Of a DNA stretch of 64,000 nt, positions 9,392 through 18,457 are shown one piece after another; the stretch's first letter is position 1, and the number at the start of each line of letters is the position of its first letter. Both the position numbers and the translations under genes were made by a program. The notes beneath the pieces were generated by a model, which saw only the letters and a list, made by a program, of their open reading frames with translations, did no database searches and was not told where the DNA came from. The stretch is from an uncultured bacterium (GTDB lineage Bacteria > Planctomycetota > GCA-002687715), in contig CADEGH010000009.1 of assembly GCA_902826835.1 (NCBI GenBank), forward strand, positions 1 through 64,000, written 5' to 3'.

Positions 9392-10356
9392 CAGATCACC
9401 CGCGCCGCCAAAAGGTCTTGGATGTCGAGCAGTCCGACCGGCCGATTTTCGGGATCCACCACCGGAAGCTGGTCGATGCGCCGCTCGTTCAGGATGTGCC
9501 ACGCTTCGGAGGCGAGCCGCCCGGCCGCGATGGTGGTCGGGCGTTGGGTCATGACCTGATCGACGGGTTGTTCGAGGAAGGCGACGCCGTTTTGGAGGTG
9601 GCGCGCGAGATCGCCGTCGGTGAACAGGCCCTGCAAGCGCCCCGCGGCATCAATGACCATAGCGGCGCCCGGCCGGCCCTTGGTGGCGTTCATGCTGAGG
9701 AGGGTGTCCCGCGCGCTGGTGCCGGTCGCGACCACGGTCATCGCGTCGCCGCGGCGCATGATCTCGTCGACCTTCAGGAGCTTGCGGCCGAGGGCTCCGC
9801 CCGGGTGGAATAAGGCGTAGTCCACGGTGGTGAAGCGGCGTTCCTCGATCAGAGTCATGGCCAACGCGTCCCCGAGCCCGAGCAGGGCGGCGGTGCTGGT
9901 GGTCGGCGCGAGGCCGAACGGACAGGCCTCCGGGGCGCGGCCACAATCGAGGACCAGATCGACCGCGCGTCCGAGGGTGCTGTCCGGGTTACCGGTCAGG
10001 GCAATGAGCTTCGTGCCGATCCGGCGCAGAGGGTCGACCAGGCGAATCACCTCCGCAGTTTCGCCGCTGTTGCTGAGGAGGAGGACGACATCCTCCTCCC
10101 GGACGCGTCCGAGATCGCCATGGATGGCTTCGGCTGGGTGCAGGAAGAAGCTCGGGGTGCCGGTCGAAGCCAGGGTCGAGCTGATTTTTTCGCCGATAAG
10201 ACCCGATTTCCCGATGCCGGAGAGCACCGCGCGCCCGCGGCAGCGGAGCAGGAGCTCGACCGCGGCTTCGAACCCGGCCCCCAGGGACTCCCGCAGGGCG
10301 AGGAGGGCCTTGGCCTCCATCTCTAAGACCAGCTTGGCACGATCGAGCCGATGCAT
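9391..10356 (-). CDS. kdsD: Arabinose-5-phosphate isomerase (KdsD/KpsF family)
   Basis: Converts D-ribulose-5-phosphate to D-arabinose-5-phosphate, the first step of Kdo synthesis. The 321-residue protein has an N-terminal SIS sugar-isomerase domain (about 1-190) with GIGKSG, SSTLASTGTP and the phosphate-binding LSNSGET, then a pair of CBS domains (about 205-320: IMRRGDAMTVV and VDQVMTQRPTT). Length and architecture match E. coli KdsD. The ATG at 10356-10354 begins MHRLDRAKLVL, typical of the family. It is the first gene of the minus-strand LPS operon, separated by 109 bases from the divergent DUF2167 gene, so the operon promoter should lie there. Confidence 0.93.
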   Translation of the reverse strand: MHRLDRAKLVLEMEAKALLALRESLGAGFEAAVELLLRCRGRAVLSGIGKSGLIGEKISSTLASTGTPSFFLHPAEAIHGDLGRVREEDVVLLLSNSGETAEVIRLVDPLRRIGTKLIALTGNPDSTLGRAVDLVLDCGRAPEACPFGLAPTTSTAALLGLGDALAMTLIEERRFTTVDYALFHPGGALGRKLLKVDEIMRRGDAMTVVATGTSARDTLLSMNATKGRPGAAMVIDAAGRLQGLFTDGDLARHLQNGVAFLEQPVDQVMTQRPTTIAAGRLASEAWHILNERRIDQLPVVDPENRPVGLLDIQDLLAARVI

Positions 10357-10465
10357 GGCGGATGATCCCACAGACCGGGGGTTCATGGAACGCGGAACCG
10401 CCAGTGCTAAGACCCCGCGCGACGCTCCCCGGCGGGACTTCCGGGCAGCCTCCGGAGAGTTGACC

Positions 10466-11338
10466 ATGAAGACTTGGGGCTTTGGACTGCGATTGATTGG
10501 GAGCCTGTCCCTCGCGCTGAGCGCGAGTTTCTTCGCCCAGGAGGGCGAAAAGGCGCCGGAAGCCGAACAAGACCCGATCGCCGCCCTCGGGTGGAAGACC
10601 GGTCCGACCGAGGCCACCGTCGGCAAGATGGCCCGCATCAAGCTCAGCGAGGAGTACCGCGCCCTGGGTATGGCCGACACCCAGAAGCTCATGAAGATGT
10701 TCGGGAATGTCGTCGATGGCTCCGAGGTCGCGCTCGTGATGCCCACCGCGAATAACGACTGGTTCGTCGTCTTCGAATGGGACGACTGTGGCTACGTCAA
10801 AGACGACGACAAGGCCGACCTGGACGCGGATGCCATCTTCAAGAACATGAAGGACTCCGAGGTCGGGACCAATGAATCCCGCCGCAAACAGGGATTGCAG
10901 ACCCAGGAGCTGCTGCGTTGGGCAATCCGCCCGCGCTACGACGAGGCCACGAAGAACCTCGAGTGGGCGCTCGTGGCCCGCTTCGAGGGCACGCCGGGGG
11001 AAGTGGTCAACCTGCAGACGCGCCGTTTGGGCCGCAAAGGCATGATGCGCGTCGTCTTGGTTTGTGACCCAGACAAACTGGATGCCACCTTGCCGCCCTT
11101 CCGCGCGGTCATGAGCGGGTTTTCATTCTTGGAGGAAGAGGCTTACGCTTCCTACAAACAAGGGGACAATGTCGCTGATTACACCTTGGGTGCCATTGTC
11201 GGCGGCGGCGCGCTGGCCATTGCGGCGAAGGCGGGCTTTCTCAAGAAGTTCTGGAAGTTCCTCGTGTTTGGCGTGCTCGCGATCGGCGGGGCGATCGGCA
11301 AGCTCTTCAAGCGTGGCAAGGGCGCGAGGCAGGGTTGA
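10466..11338 (+). CDS. DUF2167 family membrane protein
   Basis: A 290-residue protein with a signal peptide (MKTWGFGLRLIGSLSLALSA) and a C-terminal hydrophobic segment (about 235-280) ending in a basic tail KLFKRGKGARQG. The middle contains FEWDDCGYVKDDD and the phrase WAIRPRYDEATKNLEWAL, both characteristic of the DUF2167 family (YrkC/YdgA-like membrane proteins whose function is unknown). Length agrees with the family (about 280-320). The ATG at 10466 is preceded by GGAGAG. Divergent from kdsD. The role is unknown; envelope location is predicted from the signal sequence and anchor. Confidence 0.85.
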   Translation: MKTWGFGLRLIGSLSLALSASFFAQEGEKAPEAEQDPIAALGWKTGPTEATVGKMARIKLSEEYRALGMADTQKLMKMFGNVVDGSEVALVMPTANNDWFVVFEWDDCGYVKDDDKADLDADAIFKNMKDSEVGTNESRRKQGLQTQELLRWAIRPRYDEATKNLEWALVARFEGTPGEVVNLQTRRLGRKGMMRVVLVCDPDKLDATLPPFRAVMSGFSFLEEEAYASYKQGDNVADYTLGAIVGGGALAIAAKAGFLKKFWKFLVFGVLAIGGAIGKLFKRGKGARQG

Positions 11339-11355
11339 GAGTGACGCGCGAGGGC

Positions 11356-11374
11356 CTCGCCGGAGGCGAGCGCC
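11356..11374 (+). terminator. GC-rich hairpin after the DUF2167 gene
   Basis: CTCGCC-GGA-GGCGAG (11356-11370) is a perfect 6-bp stem with a 3-nt loop. It can be extended outward by GGC/GCC with one bulged base. It lies about 18 bases past the stop at 11338. No U-run follows, so intrinsic termination is uncertain and it could simply block 3' degradation. Confidence 0.35.
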
Positions 11375-11454
11375 AATAAGCGTCAGCACTCCGCCGCTCC
11401 TTGTGAAGACCAAAATGTCGCGCCCCATTCCCTCCTGAGAACGTCCCGACTGCC

Positions 11455-12663
11455 ATGTCCGACGACGATCTCGCGCTCCTCCTCGTCCTCGCGGCGGTCT
11501 ATCTCCTCGAGTGCATCCACTGGGCGCCGTCCGCGGCTTGGGTGTTCCGCGCCGCTTGGCGACCGCGACTCCGACGGGTCCCCCTGCGGAGTCGCCCGGA
11601 CACCATTCTGGGGTCTCCCTGCGGCCTGAATCCACTACCGCCGCTTGGGTGGGTGGTGAATGTGGGAGTTTCCCCGCTCAGCTTCTCCGAGGAGGGCGTG
11701 TTTCTATCGCCGACGGTCCACTTGCCGATGGCGCACACCACTGCGAGCGCCGGTACGTTTTTTCGTTGGACCGGACTACCCCCGGTCCTCTCCGAAAATG
11801 CGCGGTTGGTGGCAGATACGCCCCGCCGCAAGTTGGCGGAGTCTGGCCGGTTGCCGGTGGATGCGAGATTCCCCAAGGGCGGTATCCGCTTCGCCTCGGC
11901 GCGCGCCGCCGCTCTGACCGCGGAACAGTGGAATGAGCTGCGTTCGCTCACACCTTCCGAGCGGCGCGAGCGCATCGCCACGAACCGGCGCCATTCGCTC
12001 GATCTTGATGCGGCGGCGGAGGTGTGGGAAGAAACGCGTTCCCTATCCGCGCCGGTCCGAGTTCTGTCGAGTGCTCTCTGGGGAGTCCTTTTCGTGGCGA
12101 CTCCGCTGGTCATGATCCGCTTCGGCTTCTCGTCGAGCTGGGGGTGGCTCGTGGGCGCAGCCTTCGCCCTGTCGTCGGCCATCGCGGCGACCATGTTCCG
12201 AGCCCGAACTCGTCTGGGCATACCCCGAGCCGATCGCCTCGCCGAGTTGTTCCTCTTGACCTTGAGCCCCCTGTCGGCGGCGCGGGCCACCGACCGCATC
12301 TTCAGCGACTCTTTGGCGCGATTTCATCCCGCAACCATCGCCCTACTCCTGGAGGGTCAATCCGCGGGCGCCTCCCTGGCCGCCCTGCTTCGGGAATTGC
12401 ACTACCCACGGTACCCAGACCCGCTCGGGAGTTCCCCTCCGGCTTCCCAATTTGCCGCCCTCCGCGAAACCGAGCGACTCGCCGTCCGTGAATTTCTCTC
12501 GGATCAAGGGTTCGACCCCGACCAACTCCTCACCTGCGCGGTGAAGGACCTTCCGCCCTCCACTCAGAGCTACTGCCCCCGCTGCCTCGAACCCTTCCAA
12601 ATCTCTCCCGCCCACTGCCCCCCCTGCGACCGCCCCACCGTCCCGATGGGGGACTCGGCCTAG
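11455..12663 (+). CDS. Membrane protein with C-terminal zinc-ribbon-like motif, unknown function
   Basis: A 402-residue protein with an N-terminal hydrophobic segment (residues about 5-20), a pair of likely transmembrane helices in the middle (about 205-250, SSALWGVLFVATPLVMIRFG and WGWLVGAAFALSSAIAATMF) and a C-terminal CPRC...CPPC pair (residues about 375-395) resembling a small zinc ribbon. No catalytic motif is visible and I do not recognise the family. No strong ribosome-binding site precedes the ATG. The gene lies 116 bases after the DUF2167 gene on the same strand and may be co-transcribed unless the hairpin between them terminates. It converges on the long WD40-like gene. Confidence 0.75.
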   Translation: MSDDDLALLLVLAAVYLLECIHWAPSAAWVFRAAWRPRLRRVPLRSRPDTILGSPCGLNPLPPLGWVVNVGVSPLSFSEEGVFLSPTVHLPMAHTTASAGTFFRWTGLPPVLSENARLVADTPRRKLAESGRLPVDARFPKGGIRFASARAAALTAEQWNELRSLTPSERRERIATNRRHSLDLDAAAEVWEETRSLSAPVRVLSSALWGVLFVATPLVMIRFGFSSSWGWLVGAAFALSSAIAATMFRARTRLGIPRADRLAELFLLTLSPLSAARATDRIFSDSLARFHPATIALLLEGQSAGASLAALLRELHYPRYPDPLGSSPPASQFAALRETERLAVREFLSDQGFDPDQLLTCAVKDLPPSTQSYCPRCLEPFQISPAHCPPCDRPTVPMGDSA

Positions 12664-12765
12664 CACTTCAAGTCATGTCCGCACCGCGCCTTCGGTTTGA
12701 AATCAGCGCATCGGATAAGTCTTGATCCTGTGGAACCAACCCGCATCAAACTGCGCGCGAGAGAT

Positions 12766-15700
12766 TCAACGAATTGCAAAGGCGGACAATTCGCGGTCGG
12801 AGAGAGGGCGGCCCGCGGTGGCTTCGGCCATGGTTGCGAGGTCCTCCGGGCGGAGTTCGAACGGGGCGAAATAACCGTCGTGGGAATGGACCAAGAGGGA
12901 GGCTCCGCCGGGAACGAATTCGAGCCCCGTCACCGGTCGGCCGACCGGCGTCGGAATTCGGCGCAAATGAAAGCGGCCCTCTCGCCACTCGAGCAAGTGA
13001 ATGCGATTCTCCCCGGTCCAGGCAACTCTGCCGAATTCCGGATCCCATACATCGAACTCGACCGACTTTCGAGGCAGATCCCAGGCTGCTCGCTCTGCGG
13101 ACTTGGTAGGCGCCAGGTCCGCGAACTGGCCCGACCCGTGGTCTCCCGATTCGAAGCGTAGAAAGCGCAGTCGGGCGGGACAGCAAATGACGAGTGATTT
13201 TCCGTCCGGGGCCACCAAGACCCAGTCGAGCCCCTCGTCGTGAAGGTTGATGGTTCCCAATGGAGTGAAGTCGAATAAGCGCGAGGTCCCGACGGTGAGT
13301 CTCCAGCCGTTTCCGGTCCCGTTCACTGCCGCGATCACGCAACCATCACCCTCCGACGAAAAAAATCTGCGCTCCGGAGGCCCATACACACAACCTAGAT
13401 CGGCCCTGACATCCACCGGCTTCTGCTCGTGATAGCGACGGTCCTTGCGCCAGGATCCGTTGCGCGACGCAGAGGGGTGGCAGGAGGCGGTCTGGTCCGT
13501 GGGCCAGATGCGCAGGCGACCGCCCTCGGCGGCCACCACATAGCGGTCATTCGCGATCGTCGCGACGAACGAGGGAGTGGAATCGAATCCGCGGTGAACC
13601 ATCTCGAAGCGATCCTCGGGATGGAAACTCCTCACCGTGCCGGACGGGTCCGTCATGAGCAGGCGCCCGGAATGCCCACGACTCATCATCACCACTTTCT
13701 CAGCGTTCGATGCGGAGGAGGCCGGGCCGAGCACCGTTTGACCGCCGATGACTCCGCCCATGCCCATGCCCAGCCAGGTGAGTCCGACCCAATGGCCATC
13801 GCGATTCCAATGGAGCGAGGCCTCGGAGGGAATCGAAACTTCGGCAGCGGTGTATCCGGCAGCGGATCGCAATCGCACCGTCTGGCCCTTTCCGCGCAAG
13901 TAGAGGTCCGATCCGTGGTCATCCCAAGCCCAGTCCTCGAGATCCCTGAGCGGAGTTGGCACTCGGGTTCGAGTGCCGGACCTGACGTTGAGGAGCGTGA
14001 TATCCAGGGATTCCGAATTCCATCCGACCACCATCAACCCGGACTTACTGAGGCATCGCCAGGGGCGGGAACCAGGCAGGAGATGGAGGGCACCTCTCCC
14101 GAACTCGGTGCCCAAAAAGTCGGACTCACTCCCCTCGAAATGGAGAATGCGGTCGTCGGTCCATCGCCAGACGCCAGCGCGGCCCGCCGAACCTTCCAAC
14201 ACGACCGACGCGTGCGGAATGTCGAATTCGACCCCGTACAGAGCATCGAGCGACAAAGGGCGCTTGCAGATGGATCGAAGTTGGTCGCGAGTCACGCCGC
14301 TCAAGCGCTCCAATCGACCGTCGCCCCGAGCCAGGACCACGGAGTCGCCGTCGTGCGTGACTTCCCAGCCGACGAGATCGCGTCCGGTCCGGAAGAACTT
14401 CGGGGCGCTCGTGTTTGCGTCGGAGAATCGAGCGATTCCTGACTCCGTGAGGATGGCGGGTGTCTTGCCTGCCGTGAACACACCACGCATGAGTCGGCCG
14501 GTTGGCACATTTGAGCGACGCTCCGGGATTGCGCCGAGCCCAGAGGGAGCTCGCCATTTCCGGTAGTGATCTTGCGAGACGACGCGGTAGGTCCCCGCCT
14601 CGGAATGGAAAACCTGGAAATAGGAGTTGGACACGGGGAGCGAGGAAAAAGGCAGCGAGGGTGGGTGCTTCTGAGCCAACGCCGGGGATCGCTCCAACCG
14701 CCGAGCCTCCAAGAACCGCAGCCAGTCGTCCACTGCCACCCAGGATCGGTCCTCGTCCGTCGCCCGGCTCCAGGGTGAAATCACGGAGACAAAATCACCA
14801 GCGGGCTGGAAGCAAGGAGACTCCGAGACCCGGGCGACTTGGATTGGCCGATCAAGGAGGCGCCAGACATCCTGGGATTGCGCGCTATGGTCGCAGATCA
14901 GCCACCGCGAGTCCGGAGTGAAGTGAACTTGAAATACGTCCACTCCGAGTGGCGTGAGTCGCGGTGGGCTCAAAGGAGCAAGGGAAACGAGAAAATCGTG
15001 GCCCTGGTGATCCCCGGCCACCAACCACTCACCATTCGGAGAGAAGAATCGCTTCGGGAAGAGCCGGACACCGTCGGCGGTCAGAGGCACTTCCTCGAAG
15101 AAATTGCTCTCAATCGTCCATTTCTCGAGCCGACTTGTCACTCTCCAGACGACCGAGCCGTCTTGCGAGAATCTCCAATCATCGTGAAATTCCGGGGAAT
15201 GGGGACGCCTGGCGAGAACCCGAGCGGGCTCGCAACAATCCCGAACCTCCACGTAGTCCGCGCCGATCAGCAGGAAGCGATCGCCTGAGGGAGAGAACCT
15301 TCCGATCGGCTCGCGAACGCGAGCGTCGAAGGGGATGGAGACCTCCGAGGACCCCGTATGGCCCCGGAGGATCAAGCTCGTATTGCCGTCCCACAGGAGA
15401 TCCCAGAGTCCGTTCTCGGAGAGTGCGATGACGGTCAATTCCGGGGGGATCTTGGCAACGCGCTGATCTTCGCGCCGCGACTTCATGACGGTGGCAAAGG
15501 GAACCGTGCCACCGTGGTCGACGATTTGGGTGCCGCCGGAGAGGGACGACCAAGTCCGGCTGACCGGCAAACTGGTCTCTAAGACCCAGCCGTCCAAGAC
15601 CGCTTGCTCGAGCGGAAGCGAGAGTTGTTGGTCGTTCTCGAGGATGATCGCCAGCTCGTCGGATTGAAAGGCCAACCCGCTCACGCAAGCGGGGCCGTCA

Positions 15701-17295
15701 GGCGACGTGAAGACTCGCAGGATCCCGGACGTCGATTCGGCGAGGAGGTCCCACAGCACGACTGCATCTCGACTCGCGATCACGAGCCAGCGGCCGCAGG
15801 GGCTGATTTGTTGGTGCTCCCATGACCCAAGCGGGCATTCGAGCGTCTTGATTGGCAGTCCATCCACGAAGACATGCAATCCCCGCTGATCGTAAACACC
15901 CGCCCCAATGACGACCACGTCCCGCTGCGAGGCGCAGATCACTTCTCTGACGGACTCGGTAGGCGGCAAGTCTTCGAGGATGACCCCGCCGCCTTTGCAG
16001 CGTGCCACGGTGCTACCGGCGAGGATGATACTTCCGAACGGACTGATTTGCCGGAGTTCGCCCGGCTTGGGCATCGAATGAAGCCGCTTCAGTTTGGCGA
16101 CCTCGGTCCACTCCCAAATTTCGAGGCGTAATTCGGTCTCGAGGACAAACCGAGCGGCGTGGCTCGCCAGGATTGCACGCTGGATCGTGGAGCCGACGGA
16201 CTCTTGCGCCAGCACTGGCCAAGCATCAGACCGTACGGAGCGGACTTGAAAGCTATTGCCGATGGCAGCAACGAGAATTTCAGCCTCGGGATCGGTAGCG
16301 AGGATCGCGAATTGGTCGCCGATTTCCGGCAGGGGAGTGGGGATTCCGTCAGTCACCGACCAACGAGCGACGCGACCGTCGACATCCTGGGCAAAGGCCT
16401 GCCGCCCCTGATTCGTGAATCCGGCGAACAGGACGGCACCGAGACGAGTGCGCAGCTTGATCACGGGTGCTTCGATGGATTCATCATCGAGGTCCACCCA
16501 TCCGAGCCCGGAGGCGGAATCGTACTTCAAGACTGCGTGGTGGCCGTCGGGTGCGATCAGGACTTGACCCACCTTCGAGGGTGCCATGTACTCGTCGAGA
16601 ATGCGCACCAAAAACGCGGCCGCACCGTCGACTCGGTGGAGAACCGGGGTGAACGATCCAATCGGAAAGCAGGGATTTCCGGGGTCGGCCAGGTTGCGCT
16701 CGGCCACCTCCGCCTTGGCGATGAAAAACGTGTCTTCGTGGCGGAACGCGTGCACCTCCACGTTGAGGCGCAGGCCGGGGGCGGGCGGCGGCACCGGAGT
16801 CCGCGTGTTGGCGCGGGGCTCCCAAAGCAAGAGTCCTCCATCCTTGCCTTTGAAGACGACGAACCGGCCGGCCGGAGATAGGAGGGGACTCGAATCCTGG
16901 TTGAGAAGATCCCGCGGGATGCGGCGCTCCTTCAACTCGGTCGAGTCCACCTCGAAAAGCCGATCGCCCGCCAGCACCCAATGATCGTTGGAGAGCAGGA
17001 GTTCCGGAGGATCTAGGCTGAGGGGGGGCCCGCTCGTGTCCGCAAGAAAGGTCTCCAGCAGGCCGATCGCGAGCTGCTTGGCTTCGACATCCGCGGTTTC
17101 TTCGGCCTTCCGAAGACCGGCCACCGCCAAGAGCATCGCTCGCTCGGGGTACGCCTCGGATTCCGCCTGAGCCTGGGAGACCATCAACCGCGCTCGCAAA
17201 TCTAGCTCGCTAGGCACCGAGACCGGGTTCTGGCCCATGGCAAGCGCTGCAATCGCCAAACCACCACCCACGAGCCGGAGATTCGTTTTCTGCAT
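12766..17295 (-). CDS. Very large secreted WD40-like propeller protein
   Basis: A 1509-residue protein with a signal peptide (MQKTNLRLVGGGLAIAALAMG) and a long chain of WD40-like blades. Recurrent units read (F/L)SPDGxxLV, SxDGSVVWRV, TPDSRWLICD, and D-[LH]-W endings such as VVLWDLLAES, VWRLLDRP and WRWTDD. Such proteins form beta-propellers used as interaction platforms; in Planctomycetes similar domains often sit on kinases, but no kinase domain is present here. The ATG at 17295-17293 gives an ideal signal peptide; in-frame codons further upstream fall inside a repeat element and are rejected. The protein may be periplasmic or exported. Its partner and role are unknown. Confidence 0.85.
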   Translation of the reverse strand: MQKTNLRLVGGGLAIAALAMGQNPVSVPSELDLRARLMVSQAQAESEAYPERAMLLAVAGLRKAEETADVEAKQLAIGLLETFLADTSGPPLSLDPPELLLSNDHWVLAGDRLFEVDSTELKERRIPRDLLNQDSSPLLSPAGRFVVFKGKDGGLLLWEPRANTRTPVPPPAPGLRLNVEVHAFRHEDTFFIAKAEVAERNLADPGNPCFPIGSFTPVLHRVDGAAAFLVRILDEYMAPSKVGQVLIAPDGHHAVLKYDSASGLGWVDLDDESIEAPVIKLRTRLGAVLFAGFTNQGRQAFAQDVDGRVARWSVTDGIPTPLPEIGDQFAILATDPEAEILVAAIGNSFQVRSVRSDAWPVLAQESVGSTIQRAILASHAARFVLETELRLEIWEWTEVAKLKRLHSMPKPGELRQISPFGSIILAGSTVARCKGGGVILEDLPPTESVREVICASQRDVVVIGAGVYDQRGLHVFVDGLPIKTLECPLGSWEHQQISPCGRWLVIASRDAVVLWDLLAESTSGILRVFTSPDGPACVSGLAFQSDELAIILENDQQLSLPLEQAVLDGWVLETSLPVSRTWSSLSGGTQIVDHGGTVPFATVMKSRREDQRVAKIPPELTVIALSENGLWDLLWDGNTSLILRGHTGSSEVSIPFDARVREPIGRFSPSGDRFLLIGADYVEVRDCCEPARVLARRPHSPEFHDDWRFSQDGSVVWRVTSRLEKWTIESNFFEEVPLTADGVRLFPKRFFSPNGEWLVAGDHQGHDFLVSLAPLSPPRLTPLGVDVFQVHFTPDSRWLICDHSAQSQDVWRLLDRPIQVARVSESPCFQPAGDFVSVISPWSRATDEDRSWVAVDDWLRFLEARRLERSPALAQKHPPSLPFSSLPVSNSYFQVFHSEAGTYRVVSQDHYRKWRAPSGLGAIPERRSNVPTGRLMRGVFTAGKTPAILTESGIARFSDANTSAPKFFRTGRDLVGWEVTHDGDSVVLARGDGRLERLSGVTRDQLRSICKRPLSLDALYGVEFDIPHASVVLEGSAGRAGVWRWTDDRILHFEGSESDFLGTEFGRGALHLLPGSRPWRCLSKSGLMVVGWNSESLDITLLNVRSGTRTRVPTPLRDLEDWAWDDHGSDLYLRGKGQTVRLRSAAGYTAAEVSIPSEASLHWNRDGHWVGLTWLGMGMGGVIGGQTVLGPASSASNAEKVVMMSRGHSGRLLMTDPSGTVRSFHPEDRFEMVHRGFDSTPSFVATIANDRYVVAAEGGRLRIWPTDQTASCHPSASRNGSWRKDRRYHEQKPVDVRADLGCVYGPPERRFFSSEGDGCVIAAVNGTGNGWRLTVGTSRLFDFTPLGTINLHDEGLDWVLVAPDGKSLVICCPARLRFLRFESGDHGSGQFADLAPTKSAERAAWDLPRKSVEFDVWDPEFGRVAWTGENRIHLLEWREGRFHLRRIPTPVGRPVTGLEFVPGGASLLVHSHDGYFAPFELRPEDLATMAEATAGRPLSDRELSAFAIR

Positions 17296-17399
17296 GAGCG
17301 GCAATCCTCTTGGTCGTGGGGCTTCGATTCTCTGGCTACGCCCCCCGGAGCCCAATACGCATCCCCAGTCGCCATGGTAGGTCCTCCACCCTCGACCTG

Positions 17400-18141
17400 C
17401 GTGCCACCCCCCGCTCGCGCCACCCCTACGTACGCACAACATCCCGACCAGTGTGCCACCGCCCATGGGAACGCGGATCACCAGATCCGCCTGCGACACG
17501 ATGCCGTAGTCCAGATCACCATCACGAAGCGCCACCGACGGCCTTTCGATGACCTCTCCGCTCCCGACTCCTCGTCACGGAGCGACAGCGAGTCCGGCCG
17601 CCTCCATCGGCACTTCCGCTCCGGAGCCGCGCCCCGCCCCTACATCGGTAGCGGGCGGATCTGGTGATCCGCGTTCCCACCGCACCAGCACGAAGTGCGT
17701 GCCACCTCCCGATCGCGCCACCCCGACTTACGCACAACATCCCGACCAGTGTGCCACGGCCCATGGGAACGCGGATCACCAGATCCGCCTGCGACACGAT
17801 GCCGTAGTCCAGATCACCATCACGAAGCGCCACCGACGGCCTATCAATTCCCTCTCCGCTCCCGCCCCTTCGCAATGGAGCGACAACCAGCCCAGTCGCC
17901 CTCATCGGCACTTCCGCTCCGGAGCTTCGCCTCGACCGAACATCGGTAGCGGGCGGAACTGGTGATCCGCGTTCCCACCGCACCAGCACGAAGTGCGTGC
18001 CACCTCCCGCTCGCGCCATCCCGACTTACGCACAACATCCCGACCAGTGTGCCACCACCCATGGGAACGCGGATCACCAGATCCGCAATGGACACGATGT
18101 CGTAGTTCAGATCACCATCACGAAGCGCCACCGACGGCCTG
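17400..18141. repeat. Tandem array of a ~298 bp repeat with palindromic cores
   Basis: Two and a half units in tandem, starting near 17400, 17698 and 17996 (period about 298). Each unit has part A (about 142 bp, ending CGCCACCGACGGCCT) and part B (about 155 bp). Part A carries GCGGATC-ACCA-GATCCGC, a 7-bp inverted repeat, at 17473-17490, 17771-17788 and 18069-18086. Part B carries its reverse-complement form GCGGATC-TGGT-GATCCGC at 17655-17672 and a one-arm-degenerate copy at 17953-17970. Part A copies are nearly identical while part B copies differ more. The minus strand stays open through A, but this is probably not coding. The array fills the divergent gap between the WD40-like gene and the propeller lipoprotein gene. 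Confidence 0.9.
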
Positions 18142-18457
18142 GCGCCCTCAATGAGAGGGGACCCGATTCTCGATTCAGCGGAACTCCGCGCACAAAAGCA
18201 AAATGTAAATCGCAATTTACAGTATAAATTTGGTTTGGCAGTGTAGGCCGGGCTCGGGGGGTCGGTGAAATCACCAGGGCATGAGGTGGTTTCTTTTTCC
18301 TTTCAAACTGCGGATAGGCGATCGTAGATTGGAGCGTCGCTGCCGCGAGCGCCACAGTTGGAGTCCAGCCATGACCAGCCGGTTCGATGTTGTCCCTTCG
18401 ACAGCCCTTGAAGTGCTCGCCGGATATCCGGGAAGCCGCACGCGCACGCTGAGTGCG

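Noticed and set aside
17295..17535. N-terminal extension of the WD40-like protein through the repeat
   Set aside because: The extra 80 residues are encoded by a copy of the 298-bp repeat and have no signal peptide; the ATG at 17295 begins a perfect one.
17400..18141. CRISPR array
   Set aside because: The units are ~298 bp, not 25-40 bp repeats with unique spacers, and no cas gene is near.
17695..18215. Small proteins encoded within the repeat array
   Set aside because: Frames are open in both directions because of the repeat's composition; no ribosome-binding sites, and the copies differ without the third-base bias expected of coding sequence.
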